The notes below the pieces were generated by a model. That model had not been told where the DNA came from. It saw only the letters and a list, made by a program, of their open reading frames with translations, and ran no database searches. From NCBI GenBank assembly GCA_002701545.1, contig NZVR01000139.1:39361-96949 (forward strand): a stretch of DNA of 57,589 nt. The letters run 5' to 3'. A program made the position numbers and the translations under genes. Below, piece by piece: positions 19,919-28,842 of this stretch (positions are counted from its first letter, which is position 1; each line of letters starts with the position of its first letter). Source of the DNA: Blastopirellula sp. (GTDB lineage: Bacteria; Planctomycetota; Planctomycetia; Pirellulales; Pirellulaceae).

Positions 19919-21307
19919 ATGAAACGATTCCTGTTACTGCTCGGACTGATCGCCGCGATCGCGATCCCGTCACTGACTTCAGGGATCCTACCCAGTCGGG
20001 TCACCGAGACAACACTCGACCCGGCCTTGACCCACACTGTCACTCGAGGGGAATTGCTGGTCACGATCACCGAACAAGGAACGTTGGAGAGTTCCAACAA
20101 TACCGAAGTCAAATGCAAGGTACGTGGCGACAACACCATTATCTGGGTGGTCGAAAACGGCGCGGAAGTGGAACCGGGCGACGAGTTGGTCCGACTCGAT
20201 ACGCTGTTGATTGAAGAAGAAATCAGCGAGCGCACCAAGTTTGCTCATCTTGCACAAGCGACGGTCGCCCGAGCACAAGCCGACGTGGCAAAAGCGGAAC
20301 TGGCCATTTCAGAATACCTCGAAGGACGATTTGTCTCCGAACTGGCATCACTTCGCAAAGAGTTAGCCGTCGCAGAATCGAACTTACGAAGTGCCAAGAA
20401 CATGCTGGCCTATTCATCGAAAATGGCAGACAGCGGCTACAAGAACCAAGTGGACGTGGAGGAAAAGGAGTTTGCGGTATCGCAAGCAGATCTCCAGGTC
20501 CAACTCACCAACACCAAGATTGACGTCCTCCAGCAATTTGCCAAAGAAGAGGAACTGGCAACGCTACGCGGCAATTTAAATGCAGCAAAAGCCAAACTCG
20601 AGGCTGAAGAAGAACGACTCCGCGCGGATCAACATCGCAAGCAGAGAGCCGAAGATGAGTTCGGGCAATGTGTCGTCAAAGCCAAACGCCGCGGCATTGT
20701 CATCTATCCTACCGGTGAAGATTGGGAAGACGCTCCCAATATCGAAGAAGGCGCTACGGTTCATAAAGACCAGGTGTTACTACTCATGCCGGATCTGACA
20801 CAGATGCAGGTCAAAGTCGGCATTCACGAATCGGTCATCGATACCGTTCGGCCCGGCATGCGTGCAGCCGTGACCGTGGCAGGAAAAACCCTGGAAGGTG
20901 AAATCGCGTCTGTTGCATCCGTCGCCAAACCTGCCGGTTGGTGGACCGGCAATGTGGTCAAGTATGACACGATCATTCAGTTGCCAAACGACATTGGCTT
21001 GAAACCCGGCATGAGTGTCGAAGTGAAGATCATCACGGCGCAGCATGAAGACATTTTGAAAATTCCCACGTCAGCCATCATGGAAACGCATTCCGGTCAC
21101 ATCTGTTGGATTCGCCAGGACGACCAACTGGTGCGCCGCGACCTGCAACTGGGGGACAGCAGTGAATTGTTCGCCGCTGTACAAGTCGGCTTGTCCGCCG
21201 GCGACCAGGTCGTTATCGATCCGCTGGCGAATGTCCCAGAAGCCCAACAGATCGCAACGGCCATGATCGAGAAGTCCAAGCAACCGGACGCCGAGCAAGC
21301 TGAATGA
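19919..21307 (+). CDS. HlyD/MacA-type periplasmic adaptor, paralogue 2
   Basis: 462 residues with an N-terminal hydrophobic segment (FLLLLGLIAAIAIPSL) acting as signal or anchor. It repeats paralogue 1 nearly motif for motif: LLVTITEQGTLESSNNTEVK, DQVLLLMPDLTQMQVKVGIH, PAGWWTGNVVKYDTIIQLP and LKPGMSVEVKI. The hairpin helices (about residues 95-255) are more diverged, which is where TolC and pump contacts are made in this family. It starts 20 bases after paralogue 1 and ends 10 bases before paralogue 3, so the three are surely co-transcribed. Because all three keep complete domains, a mixed hexamer is possible, as are alternative adaptors for one permease. Nothing suggests a pseudogene. Confidence 0.88.
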   Translation: MKRFLLLLGLIAAIAIPSLTSGILPSRVTETTLDPALTHTVTRGELLVTITEQGTLESSNNTEVKCKVRGDNTIIWVVENGAEVEPGDELVRLDTLLIEEEISERTKFAHLAQATVARAQADVAKAELAISEYLEGRFVSELASLRKELAVAESNLRSAKNMLAYSSKMADSGYKNQVDVEEKEFAVSQADLQVQLTNTKIDVLQQFAKEEELATLRGNLNAAKAKLEAEEERLRADQHRKQRAEDEFGQCVVKAKRRGIVIYPTGEDWEDAPNIEEGATVHKDQVLLLMPDLTQMQVKVGIHESVIDTVRPGMRAAVTVAGKTLEGEIASVASVAKPAGWWTGNVVKYDTIIQLPNDIGLKPGMSVEVKIITAQHEDILKIPTSAIMETHSGHICWIRQDDQLVRRDLQLGDSSELFAAVQVGLSAGDQVVIDPLANVPEAQQIATAMIEKSKQPDAEQAE

Positions 21308-21317
21308 GAACCAGAGC

Positions 21318-22661
21318 ATGACGCGTGCAATATTTATCATCGGCGTGATCGTGGCACTGGCCTCCACTGTGGCGTTGGTCGCTGCCATGAATTCTTCTTC
21401 AGAAGAAACGCCCCTGTTGACCCACACGGTGACTCGTGGCGATTTGCAGGTAACGGTTGTCGAACAAGGTCTACTAGAAAGTTCTGACAACGTCGAAATC
21501 AAATGCAAAGTCCGTGGCCGCAACACCGTATTGTGGGTTATCGACAGCGGCTCATTCGTGCAGCCAGGTGATGAACTCGTGCGTCTCGACGCTTCTTTTA
21601 TCAATGAACAAATCGACGAGCGAACCAAGTACGCTCACTGGTCGCAATCCGCAGCCGATCATTCTGCAGCAAGACTCACCAGCGCAACATTGGCCGTCGA
21701 AGTCTATCAAGAAGGCCAATTCGTAGCACAACTGATGGCCTTAGAAAAAAACCTTGCCGTTGCACAGACGAACCTGACTGCCGCCCAAAATATTTTGGAA
21801 TATACCCAAGTCATGTCCAAAAGCGGCTATCGCAACGAAGAAGCAGTCAAAGAACAAAAGTTCGCTGTCGATCAAGCCAAACTCGAGGTCGATTTAAAGA
21901 AAACACAAATTGACGTCCTGAAGGAATACACTCAGGCGGAACAGATGCAAACCCTCAAGGGCCGACTCGCTTCGACCAAAGCGACCCACGAAGCGAATGT
22001 CGAGCGAGCCGCAGCGGATGCTTCACGCCGTGATCGCGCGCTCGAAGAACTACCGCACTGTGTCGTCAGAGCCGAACGGGCAGGGCTCGTCATTCACCCC
22101 AATGCGGCACGGTGGAGAAACGCCCCAGAAATTGCACAAGGCATTTCAGTACACAAAGATCAAGTCCTGTTGCTCATGCCTGATCTCTCAAAAATGCAAG
22201 TTAAAATCGGTGTCAAAGAAGCGGTGGTTGATCGCGTTACCGAAGGGCAGCAGGCAGTGGTCAAGCTCCCCGAACAACGGTTGGCAGGAACCGTGGCTTC
22301 CGTCGCTTCGGTCACACGGCCAGCAGGCTGGTGGACCGCTAACGAAGTTCGCTATGACACGCTCATTGACGTGCCCTCCCAATCCAACTTGCGACCAGGT
22401 ATGAGTGCCGAAGTGGAATTGGCCATCGCAACCTACCGCGACGTTCTCACCATTCCTGTAGCCGCGATTGTAGAAGTCGAAGACGAACACTTTTGCTGGG
22501 TCGTCAAACCAACGGGGACAGAACGTTGCAAGCTCACGCTCGGCGACACCAATGATGTCTTCACGATCGTCACGGCAGGACTACAAGTAGGTGATCAGGT
22601 CTTGCTGAATCCTCCACAACAACCAGCCTCTCCTCAAGACACGACCCCCAAAGACGCGTGA
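21318..22661 (+). CDS. HlyD/MacA-type periplasmic adaptor, paralogue 3
   Basis: 447 residues, the most diverged of the three tandem adaptors but with the same order: membrane segment (FIIGVIVALASTVALVAAM), lipoyl half (LQVTVVEQGLLESSDNVEIK), coiled-coil hairpin, then DQVLLLMPDLSKMQVKIGVK, PAGWWTANEVRYDTLIDVP and LRPGMSAEVEL. The stop overlaps the GTG start of the permease gene (GTGA), the tightest link in the operon. This may therefore be the adaptor that works most directly with the permease. It likely descends from duplication of an ancestral macA-like gene followed by divergence. Confidence 0.88.
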   Translation: MTRAIFIIGVIVALASTVALVAAMNSSSEETPLLTHTVTRGDLQVTVVEQGLLESSDNVEIKCKVRGRNTVLWVIDSGSFVQPGDELVRLDASFINEQIDERTKYAHWSQSAADHSAARLTSATLAVEVYQEGQFVAQLMALEKNLAVAQTNLTAAQNILEYTQVMSKSGYRNEEAVKEQKFAVDQAKLEVDLKKTQIDVLKEYTQAEQMQTLKGRLASTKATHEANVERAAADASRRDRALEELPHCVVRAERAGLVIHPNAARWRNAPEIAQGISVHKDQVLLLMPDLSKMQVKIGVKEAVVDRVTEGQQAVVKLPEQRLAGTVASVASVTRPAGWWTANEVRYDTLIDVPSQSNLRPGMSAEVELAIATYRDVLTIPVAAIVEVEDEHFCWVVKPTGTERCKLTLGDTNDVFTIVTAGLQVGDQVLLNPPQQPASPQDTTPKDA

Positions 22662-23983
22662 TCCATTCCCTGATACAAACGATTCAACTCGGCCTGAAAA
22701 GCCTGATGCTGCAGAAAATGCGGGCGGGCTTAGCTGCGTTGGGAATCTTTATTGGTACCACCACCGTCATCTGGCTGGTCGCCATGGGGGAGGGGGTCAG
22801 CTATCGAGCGCAACAACAGATCCTGGAACTTGGTGCCAAAAATGTGATTGTCCGCACCAAAGAGCCCAACGCTGGCAAAGACGCCGACGCCAACCAACGG
22901 GTCAAGACGTATGGCCTGCTCCGCAAGGATTACGAGCGCATCACAGAAAACATCCCCAATATCAACCGTGGCATCCCGATGCGCGAACTGCGTTTCGAGT
23001 TGAGGTTGGGTAATCGTACTGCCGATGCCAAACTGGTCGGCTGCGACCAATACTATCGCGAGCTCAATCAACTACAGATGGCTCGCGGACGCTGGCTTGC
23101 CCCGCGAGACGATGGCCACAAAGTCGTGGTCCTGGCTGATGACACCGCCAAACGCCTGTTTCCTTTCGAAAACCCCATTGGCCGCGTTATCTGGGTGGGA
23201 AGTGAGTTTTACACCGTCATTGGCCAAACCAAACCACGCACCGCTTCTGCAGCGATCGGCGGCAGTTTGGATTCACGTGACTACAACATGGATGCGTACG
23301 TCCCACTACAAACCATGCGCCAGCGAGTCGGCGACTTGGTCATGAGACGTGTCGGAGGCGGACAAGGCTTCAACTTCGTCGGTGAAAAGGTGGAACTGAG
23401 CCAAATCACCGTCGAGGTGGAAGACATCCGACAGGTCGATGAGACGGCGGCCATCATCGAAAACTTGCTGAAAAAGTACCATGATCAAGAAGATTATGCC
23501 GTGGTCGTCCCCAAAGAATTATTGCGACAAGCCGAACGAACGCGGGCCATGTTCAACGTCCTGCTGGTCGTGATCGCTGGTATTTCACTGCTGGTTGGCG
23601 GCATCGGCATTATGAATATCATGCTGGCCACGGTGACCGAACGGACGCGCGAAATCGGCATTCGCCGCGCCTTGGGGGCATCGCGCATGGACATCATTCA
23701 ACAGTTCCTCACCGAAACCGTGCTACTGACCGCCGGTGGCAGTATCTTTGGTGTGCTCTTCGGACTTTACGTAGGACCTTTGTTCCACAGCCTGCGAGAT
23801 CTCGCCACAGCAGTAGCTCCTGACATGCTACCGCCCATTGTTTATGAATTGGAACCACGTGTCGCTTCCTGGTCAGTCATCCTGTCGCTTGCCATTTCTC
23901 TGGTCGTTGGAATCGTGTTCGGTGTCTATCCAGCTCGCCAAGCAGCGTACATGGATCCGATCGAAGCCTTGCGGCACGAATAA
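22658..23983 (+). CDS. MacB/FtsX-type ABC permease without attached ATPase
   Basis: 441 residues from a GTG overlapping the preceding stop; no ATG lies close enough to replace it. An N-terminal membrane helix (MRAGLAALGIFIGTTTVIWL, residues ~18-37) is followed by a periplasmic MacB-like domain. Three C-terminal helices come next, with the FtsX signature VGGIGIMNIMLATVTERTRE and IRRALGASRMDI, ending SLVVGIVFGVYPARQAA and DPIEALRHE. This is the permease half of MacB-like mechanotransmission pumps. MacB proper carries a fused N-terminal ATPase, and FtsX-type permeases usually have one adjacent. Neither is present between 15189 and 23983. The ATPase at 26649 belongs by context to another transporter. 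A trans-encoded ATPase is the likely answer. Confidence 0.88.
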   Translation: MIHSLIQTIQLGLKSLMLQKMRAGLAALGIFIGTTTVIWLVAMGEGVSYRAQQQILELGAKNVIVRTKEPNAGKDADANQRVKTYGLLRKDYERITENIPNINRGIPMRELRFELRLGNRTADAKLVGCDQYYRELNQLQMARGRWLAPRDDGHKVVVLADDTAKRLFPFENPIGRVIWVGSEFYTVIGQTKPRTASAAIGGSLDSRDYNMDAYVPLQTMRQRVGDLVMRRVGGGQGFNFVGEKVELSQITVEVEDIRQVDETAAIIENLLKKYHDQEDYAVVVPKELLRQAERTRAMFNVLLVVIAGISLLVGGIGIMNIMLATVTERTREIGIRRALGASRMDIIQQFLTETVLLTAGGSIFGVLFGLYVGPLFHSLRDLATAVAPDMLPPIVYELEPRVASWSVILSLAISLVVGIVFGVYPARQAAYMDPIEALRHE

Positions 23984-24043
23984 CATCGCGAGCCTGGCTG
24001 TGCCAGTGGCGACTTCGCCTGCAGGGCAGGGGGGAGGAGTTCG

Positions 24044-24243
24044 ATGTCCGCCGCACTCAGAGAGCCGCCCGACCCTTCACGCCTACGGGCAATCTGGTAG
24101 CATGGCGTGACTTCAGTCGCTTGCTTCAGGAAGACCCGGCAAAGTCTCCGTTGCGAACATTGCCAACGATGCATCTTGCGTCTGACGAACAGGCCGAGAG
24201 GTATCTCGTGGCGATGCCTCAGCCTCTCAACGCAGCCAAGTGA
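24044..24243 (+). pseudogene. Possible small gene disrupted by a frameshift
   Basis: GGAGGAG at 24033-24039 lies 4 bases before ATG 24044, which opens MSAALREPPDPSRLRAIW and then meets TAG at 24098-24100. A neighbouring frame is open across this point and continues VAWRDFSRLLQEDPAK and on to QPLNAAK, ending at TGA 24241-24243. That stop overlaps the GTG at 24240 opening the next gene's long frame. One extra G after the TGG codon would join the two into about 66 residues. The composition looks like protein, but I recognise no family. It could be a decayed gene, a sequence error or chance. Confidence 0.3.
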
Positions 24244-25721
24244 ACTCCACTCAGCAGCCACCAGCACGACACCAGCAGAACCCTCCTTCCTTGCCAAGCT
24301 CCACCGCAACTACACCTCTTGGTGCATTGCAGCCAACACCCTTGCCAAGCACCGGAGCTTTGCAGGCGTCGCACCAACCCCCACCAGTCGTCGGAGAAGC
24401 GTTCATGGAAATTGAGATGAGTTCTGACGGGGAACTGTTGGAACTGCGTTTGCAAGGACGACTTGATAACGAGGGCGCGGCTCACTTTGCCGAATACCTT
24501 GACGATGTCATTCGCCTCGGTTGGTATCGAGTGATGGTACGTTTGGAAGGCGTGCATTACATGAGTTCCGCTGGCATTGGCAAGCTGGTCGCTGCCAGAA
24601 AGGAGCTCACGGCGCTCAAAGGTTTCTTTGGCATCTGCGATCTACAACCGGACGTGCGCCAAGTACTGGAGCAGACACGTTTGCTGAAGCTCTTGGAAGT
24701 GGATCCACAGTCGGCCTTTCCCGACACACCCGCAGGCGCGATGACCTGCCTCTCGACAGTTCGCATCGCCAGTCACGACGATGTTGACCTGCAAATTTTT
24801 GAACTACGCGACGATGCCCAAACGACGTCAACGGCTCGCGAAATGACCTGTCGCCTGATTGGCAAACCAACTCCACCTGGCGATCCTGCCTTCAGCGCAA
24901 CTGAATCTTGGGGCACACGTTTTTCTCAAACCAGCCTGGGAATCGGCTTGGGAGCACTCGGCACGGACTTCGCTTCCTGCCAAGAGCAGTTTGGCGAGTT
25001 CCTGGCCCTGGCCGGTTGTGTTGGCCAATCCCCCTTGCTGAGCAACGCGTTGCCAGACTATTCGGTTCCTCTGGGCGATTTCTTTCCCGAAGTCCAGGTG
25101 TGCTACGGTGCGTGCTGCACAGGTGCATTCTCCTGTCAGATTCGTTTTTCTATTTCTGAGAACAGTGCGTTGAAAGCGATTCCGCTTTCGAAAATCCTGC
25201 AACTCGCCATGCAGACTCTGGGCTACGAACAAGCGGCGGCCGTCGTTCTCGGAGAGTGCTCGGGATTGATTGGCACGCAACTGCGTAAATCTCCTGCCAG
25301 CGTCGGGAACGGTTCTCCGAATCGCGCGCCACAATTCACCTTCCCGGAGATCCGCGATTGGCTCTCGTTTTCAGGTGAACGAGTGCATTCCCGTTCGCTG
25401 GCATTAGCCGGAGGCATTGTCAACTCAAAGCGCGCGTCCTGTTCCGAATCACTGCTTCCGTTTCTCCGCCCCCTCATTCGAGATGGAAACCTCCTGGGGC
25501 ATTTCCATGCGGCCGTATTTCCATATCGACCTCTCAAGCGACGGACTCTCAGCTTGGAAGACGCGGTGAAGGAATTATTCGATTCCGGCACGCTGCAAAA
25601 CGTCATGCATCTACTTAGGGATGATCGTCCAATCCGAGGTGGGGGCGAGTCGGAATACGTCAGCGGAGTCTGCTGGATCGCACCGCTGCGCACCGAAGTC
25701 ACGGCGGAGGACTCACAATGA
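24240..25721 (+). CDS. STAS-domain protein with unassigned C-terminal domain
   Basis: Up to 493 residues from GTG 24240. ATG 24405, with GGAGAAG five bases upstream (24393-24399), would instead give 438 residues starting exactly at the STAS domain. The extra N-terminal 55 residues are Pro/Gln/Ser/Thr-rich. The STAS domain (about 100 residues from 24405) has the anti-sigma-antagonist core VRLEGVHYMSSAGIGKLVAA. By alignment with SpoIIAA the phosphorylated serine is kept (second Ser of YMSSAG) while the preceding Asp is Ser. The remaining ~330 residues, including LGIGLGALGTDFASCQEQFG and LQLAMQTLGYEQAAAVVLGE, match nothing I can name. The stop overlaps the ATG of the permease gene (ATGA). Control of the adjacent importer by a phospho-switch is a reasonable inference. 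Confidence 0.75.
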   Translation: MNSTQQPPARHQQNPPSLPSSTATTPLGALQPTPLPSTGALQASHQPPPVVGEAFMEIEMSSDGELLELRLQGRLDNEGAAHFAEYLDDVIRLGWYRVMVRLEGVHYMSSAGIGKLVAARKELTALKGFFGICDLQPDVRQVLEQTRLLKLLEVDPQSAFPDTPAGAMTCLSTVRIASHDDVDLQIFELRDDAQTTSTAREMTCRLIGKPTPPGDPAFSATESWGTRFSQTSLGIGLGALGTDFASCQEQFGEFLALAGCVGQSPLLSNALPDYSVPLGDFFPEVQVCYGACCTGAFSCQIRFSISENSALKAIPLSKILQLAMQTLGYEQAAAVVLGECSGLIGTQLRKSPASVGNGSPNRAPQFTFPEIRDWLSFSGERVHSRSLALAGGIVNSKRASCSESLLPFLRPLIRDGNLLGHFHAAVFPYRPLKRRTLSLEDAVKELFDSGTLQNVMHLLRDDRPIRGGGESEYVSGVCWIAPLRTEVTAEDSQ

Positions 25722-26656
25722 CATTACTGCTCGGATCCTTGGTGATTGGCTTGATCTTGTCACTGGTAGCTTTCGGAATCCTGATCAGTTTCCGGGTCGT
25801 GGCTTTCGAAGATTTAACGGTTGATGGATCCATGGCGTTCGGCGGTGCCGTGGCGGCGACCCTGATCGTATCGGACTGGCATCCTGTTCTGGCAACCGGG
25901 ATGGGCGCCCTGGCAGGAGGATTGGCCGGCGCAGTGACAGCCACCCTTCATCATCGTTTTGAAATCAACCGTTTACTGTCCGGCATTCTGGTGATGACCG
26001 CCCTGTATTCGATCAATTTACGCGTCATGGGCAAGAGCAACGTGCCACTGTTGGACAAGACGAATATGATGACCTACGCAGAACGCTTAGCGCGGCTGCT
26101 ATTTGGTGATCAGCAATTCGTACCTGTTTTTGGCTGGCAAGCTTCCTCGCGTGATCTGTCCGCCTTAATCCTGATGCTCCTGTGTACGGTCATCGTCGGC
26201 ATCACACTTTACGCGTTTTTCCGTACCGACCTGGGGATGGCCATGCGTGCAACCGGCGATAACAGCCGCATGGTTCGATCCCAAGGTGTTCATGTCGGGC
26301 TCCTGCAAACCCTGGCGTTGGCCATCGCAAACAGCCTGATCGGCTTGGCAGGCGCCCTGTATGCACAGTATCAAGGCTTTGCGGATGTACAGATGGGAAT
26401 CGGCATGCTGGTTTGGGGCGTTGCCAGTACGATCCTCGGTGAATCCCTGGTACGTTCGAAAAAGATTGGTCTGTTGATCACCGGTGCGATCATGGGCTCG
26501 GTTTTATTTCGGCTGCTGGTTGCCATCGCCCTGCGCTGTGGCCTGAACCCCAATGACTTGAAACTGATCACAGCCGTGGCCGTCTTTGCCGCCTTGGCAA
26601 TTCCCAAAATCCTCTCGCGTAGCAAACGAATCCTGCCGAGGTCGGGCAATGCTTGA
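25718..26656 (+). CDS. ABC transporter permease (TrpY/COG4120-like)
   Basis: 312 residues, nearly all membrane: eight or nine hydrophobic segments from GSLVIGLILSLVAFGILISF to the C-terminal LITAVAVFAALAIPKIL. The early FRVVAFEDLTVDGSMAFGGA and the later FRTDLGMAMRATGDNSRMVR are characteristic of the permease paired with ABC_sub_bind proteins, a branch of the branched-chain/nucleoside/ribose permease superfamily. It forms the inner-membrane channel. The start overlaps the STAS stop and the end overlaps the ATPase start (ATGCTTGA), so all three are one transcript. Characterised relatives in Firmicutes take up aromatic amino acids, but many homologues are uncharacterised, so the substrate remains open. 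Confidence 0.9.
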   Translation: MTLLLGSLVIGLILSLVAFGILISFRVVAFEDLTVDGSMAFGGAVAATLIVSDWHPVLATGMGALAGGLAGAVTATLHHRFEINRLLSGILVMTALYSINLRVMGKSNVPLLDKTNMMTYAERLARLLFGDQQFVPVFGWQASSRDLSALILMLLCTVIVGITLYAFFRTDLGMAMRATGDNSRMVRSQGVHVGLLQTLALAIANSLIGLAGALYAQYQGFADVQMGIGMLVWGVASTILGESLVRSKKIGLLITGAIMGSVLFRLLVAIALRCGLNPNDLKLITAVAVFAALAIPKILSRSKRILPRSGNA

Positions 26657-27461
26657 AATCAACGGAATACGAAAAACCTTCTTTCCCGGAACTCCCAACG
26701 AAGTCCGCGCTTTGCAAGGCGTGGACTTCAAAATCGAAGAGGGTTCCTGGGTGTGCGTGGTGGGCACAAACGGCTCCGGTAAGTCCACCTTGCTGAATGC
26801 CGTTGCCGGCACATTCTTCGTCGATGAGGGCACCATCCGACTGGCCGATAAAAACATCACTCGGTGGCCCGAACACAAGCGTGCGAGGCTAGTCGGTCGC
26901 GTGTTTCAGGATCCCTTCAGCGGCACGGCCCCGTCGATGACCATTGCCGAGAATCTCGCCATGGCCGCCCGGCGCGGATTGCGCCGTGGACTCTTACCAG
27001 CTTTGACATCCACCAAGAAAAACGATCTCCGTGATCGAGTGGCCGCCATGGGTCTGGGGTTGGAAGATCGGCTGGACAATCCGATTGGCACGCTCTCCGG
27101 AGGGCAACGCCAATCCCTCACCCTGTTAATGGCCGGCCTCCGTCGCCCTTCCATACTCCTCCTGGATGAACACACCGCCGCCTTGGATCCTAAAAGTGCC
27201 GATCAGGTCATCCACCTTACACAACAATTCATTGAGAAAGATCGTTTGACCACCATGATGGTCACTCATTCCATGCCGCAAGCTGCGTCGCTGGGAGATC
27301 GCGTGATCATGATGGATCGCGGCCGCATTGTCATGGACATCTCGGGACAGGAAAAAAAGCGTCTGCGTCCCGAAGGCCTGCTCGCAAAATTTGAAGAACT
27401 CCGTCGCGCAAACCAACTGGATGAAGCTGCCGCCGAAATATTGCGGGCTCAGTACATCTGA
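26649..27461 (+). CDS. ABC transporter ATPase (TrpZ/COG1101-like)
   Basis: 270 residues from ATG 26649, chosen over upstream in-frame starts because it overlaps the permease stop and begins at the standard MLEINGIRKTF. Walker A GTNGSGKST (39-47), Q-loop in VFQDPF, signature LSGGQRQ (149-155), Walker B ILLLDEHTAALD (169-180) and switch histidine in VTHSMP (His207) are all intact. It powers the adjoining permease in the cytoplasm. The pairing with a COG4120-type permease and an ABC_sub_bind protein makes it an importer subunit. It is unlikely, though not excluded, to serve also the ATPase-less FtsX permease upstream. Confidence 0.92.
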   Translation: MLEINGIRKTFFPGTPNEVRALQGVDFKIEEGSWVCVVGTNGSGKSTLLNAVAGTFFVDEGTIRLADKNITRWPEHKRARLVGRVFQDPFSGTAPSMTIAENLAMAARRGLRRGLLPALTSTKKNDLRDRVAAMGLGLEDRLDNPIGTLSGGQRQSLTLLMAGLRRPSILLLDEHTAALDPKSADQVIHLTQQFIEKDRLTTMMVTHSMPQAASLGDRVIMMDRGRIVMDISGQEKKRLRPEGLLAKFEELRRANQLDEAAAEILRAQYI

Positions 27462-27500
27462 TGCCTCATCGCGTGACGCACACCAATCACCCAATGCATT

Positions 27501-28574
27501 GTGACAAAGGTAAACCAGGTGAATGCGATACTTGAAACATTCCGACACATCGCAGTTGGTATCTCTCTGATTGCCATCGCCTCCGCCGTGCTTCTGTTCT
27601 CCGAGCCCACAAAGAAAAAAGGGACGCGGAGCGTGGCGCTCATTAACTACACCTCGGTACCCGTCCTCGAGGACGGACAGGTGGGCATGCTGGCGGGACT
27701 GGCTGAAGGTGGATTCGTCAACGGCAAGAACATTGAGATCACAGAATTCAACGCGCAAGGTGATCGCCCAACGGCAATCCTGATCGCTAAAGAAGTGGTT
27801 GGGCAAGATTTCGATGCGATCTTGACGCTCTCGACGCCCGTGTTACAAGCCGTCGCTAATGCGAATCTCGATACAAAAAAAACGCACATCTTTACATTGT
27901 CGACAGATCCGTGGGGGGCCGGGATTGGCATCGACCGTGACGCACCCGACAAGCATCCACCCTACATGACCGGCTACGGAACGCTCCAACCGGTCGACGC
28001 GGTCTTCAAGTTGGCACGCGAAGCTAACCCAAAACTGCGGCGCGTCGGAGTCGCCTGGAATCCAGCAGAATCGAACTCCGAAGCGTCGACCATCATGGCC
28101 CGTGCGATCTGCAAGCAACTTGATATCGAGCTACTCGAAGTAAACGTCGAATCGTCATCCGCAGTACTCGAAGCGACGAAGTCCCTGGTGGCTCGTAATG
28201 TGGACGCCATTTGGGCAGGGGGCGACTCTACCGTCTCTTCCGCCATGACCGTCCTGGTAGACACCGCGAATCAGGCCAGCATTCCGGTGTTCACGAATCT
28301 GCCGGTTGACGTAGAACAAGGCGTTCTATTCTCGCTTGGCGCAGACTACTCAGAAGTCGGCCGTGCTGCCGGTCTCTTGGCCACACGCATTCTCAAAGGA
28401 GAGTCTCCCGCCGAGATTCCAGTTGAGAATTATGCGCCGCAACAACTCGCGATCAATTTAGCCGTCGCCCCCAACTTCTCACCGACCTGGACCATCCCTG
28501 AAGATTGGACGAAACGCGCAGCAACCACCGTGGATGCACAAGGAATTCACCATCAAGACACGGGTACCAAGTAA
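27501..28574 (+). CDS. ABC substrate-binding protein (ABC_sub_bind, TrpX-like)
   Basis: About 357 residues from GTG 27501; GTG 27519 after AAAGG is an equal candidate. An N-terminal hydrophobic stretch (IAVGISLIAIASAVLLF) without an obvious lipobox suggests a membrane-anchored or cleaved periplasmic protein. The mature part has the two-lobe periplasmic-binding fold of the ABC_sub_bind family: LTLSTPVLQAVANANLDTKK, LRRVGVAWNPAESNSEAS, DAIWAGGDSTVSSAMTVLVD and LFSLGADYSEVGRAAGLLA. It follows the ATPase by 39 bases and completes the importer. Homologues bind aromatic amino acids or unknown small molecules; ligand residues cannot be settled by eye. Confidence 0.9.
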   Translation: MTKVNQVNAILETFRHIAVGISLIAIASAVLLFSEPTKKKGTRSVALINYTSVPVLEDGQVGMLAGLAEGGFVNGKNIEITEFNAQGDRPTAILIAKEVVGQDFDAILTLSTPVLQAVANANLDTKKTHIFTLSTDPWGAGIGIDRDAPDKHPPYMTGYGTLQPVDAVFKLAREANPKLRRVGVAWNPAESNSEASTIMARAICKQLDIELLEVNVESSSAVLEATKSLVARNVDAIWAGGDSTVSSAMTVLVDTANQASIPVFTNLPVDVEQGVLFSLGADYSEVGRAAGLLATRILKGESPAEIPVENYAPQQLAINLAVAPNFSPTWTIPEDWTKRAATTVDAQGIHHQDTGTK

Positions 28575-28694
28575 TCTCGCCCGTAGCCAATCGTGCTGCA
28601 ACCCGCCGCGAAAAGCCAAAACTGACTTTTTTAAGAAATCTTTAAGAACCCTCTGGAACTACCCCCTTTGGGTGTGTACACTGACCCCTCAAGG

Positions 28695-28808
28695 ATGACC
28701 TACTCGGCCCAAATCACTATGGAGAGTGACGATGACCCAACGGTCGGAGGGAATGACGAGCTTGAGGACAAGTTGCTAGACACAGCCTGCGGACAGGAGG
28801 TCAGCTAG
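28695..28808 (+). CDS. Possible small acidic peptide (low confidence)
   Basis: ATG 28695 to TAG 28806-28808 gives 37 residues, strongly acidic (ITMESDDDPT, NDELEDKLLD) with one Cys near the end. AAGG sits directly against the ATG, too close to be a good ribosome site. A competing frame starts at ATG 28732 with GGAGAG five bases upstream and encodes only 15 residues (MTQRSEGMTSLRTSC). I recognise neither. The locus has promoter-like and terminator elements of its own, so it is probably transcribed; which frame, if any, is translated is open. Confidence 0.25.
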   Translation: MTYSAQITMESDDDPTVGGNDELEDKLLDTACGQEVS

Positions 28809-28842
28809 CTGATATCACAAGCAATTTGCACTCCGTCACATG

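Noticed and set aside
27126-27806. Minus-strand open frame of 226 codons
   Set aside because: Spans the ATPase end and binding-protein start on the opposite strand, both firmly identified.
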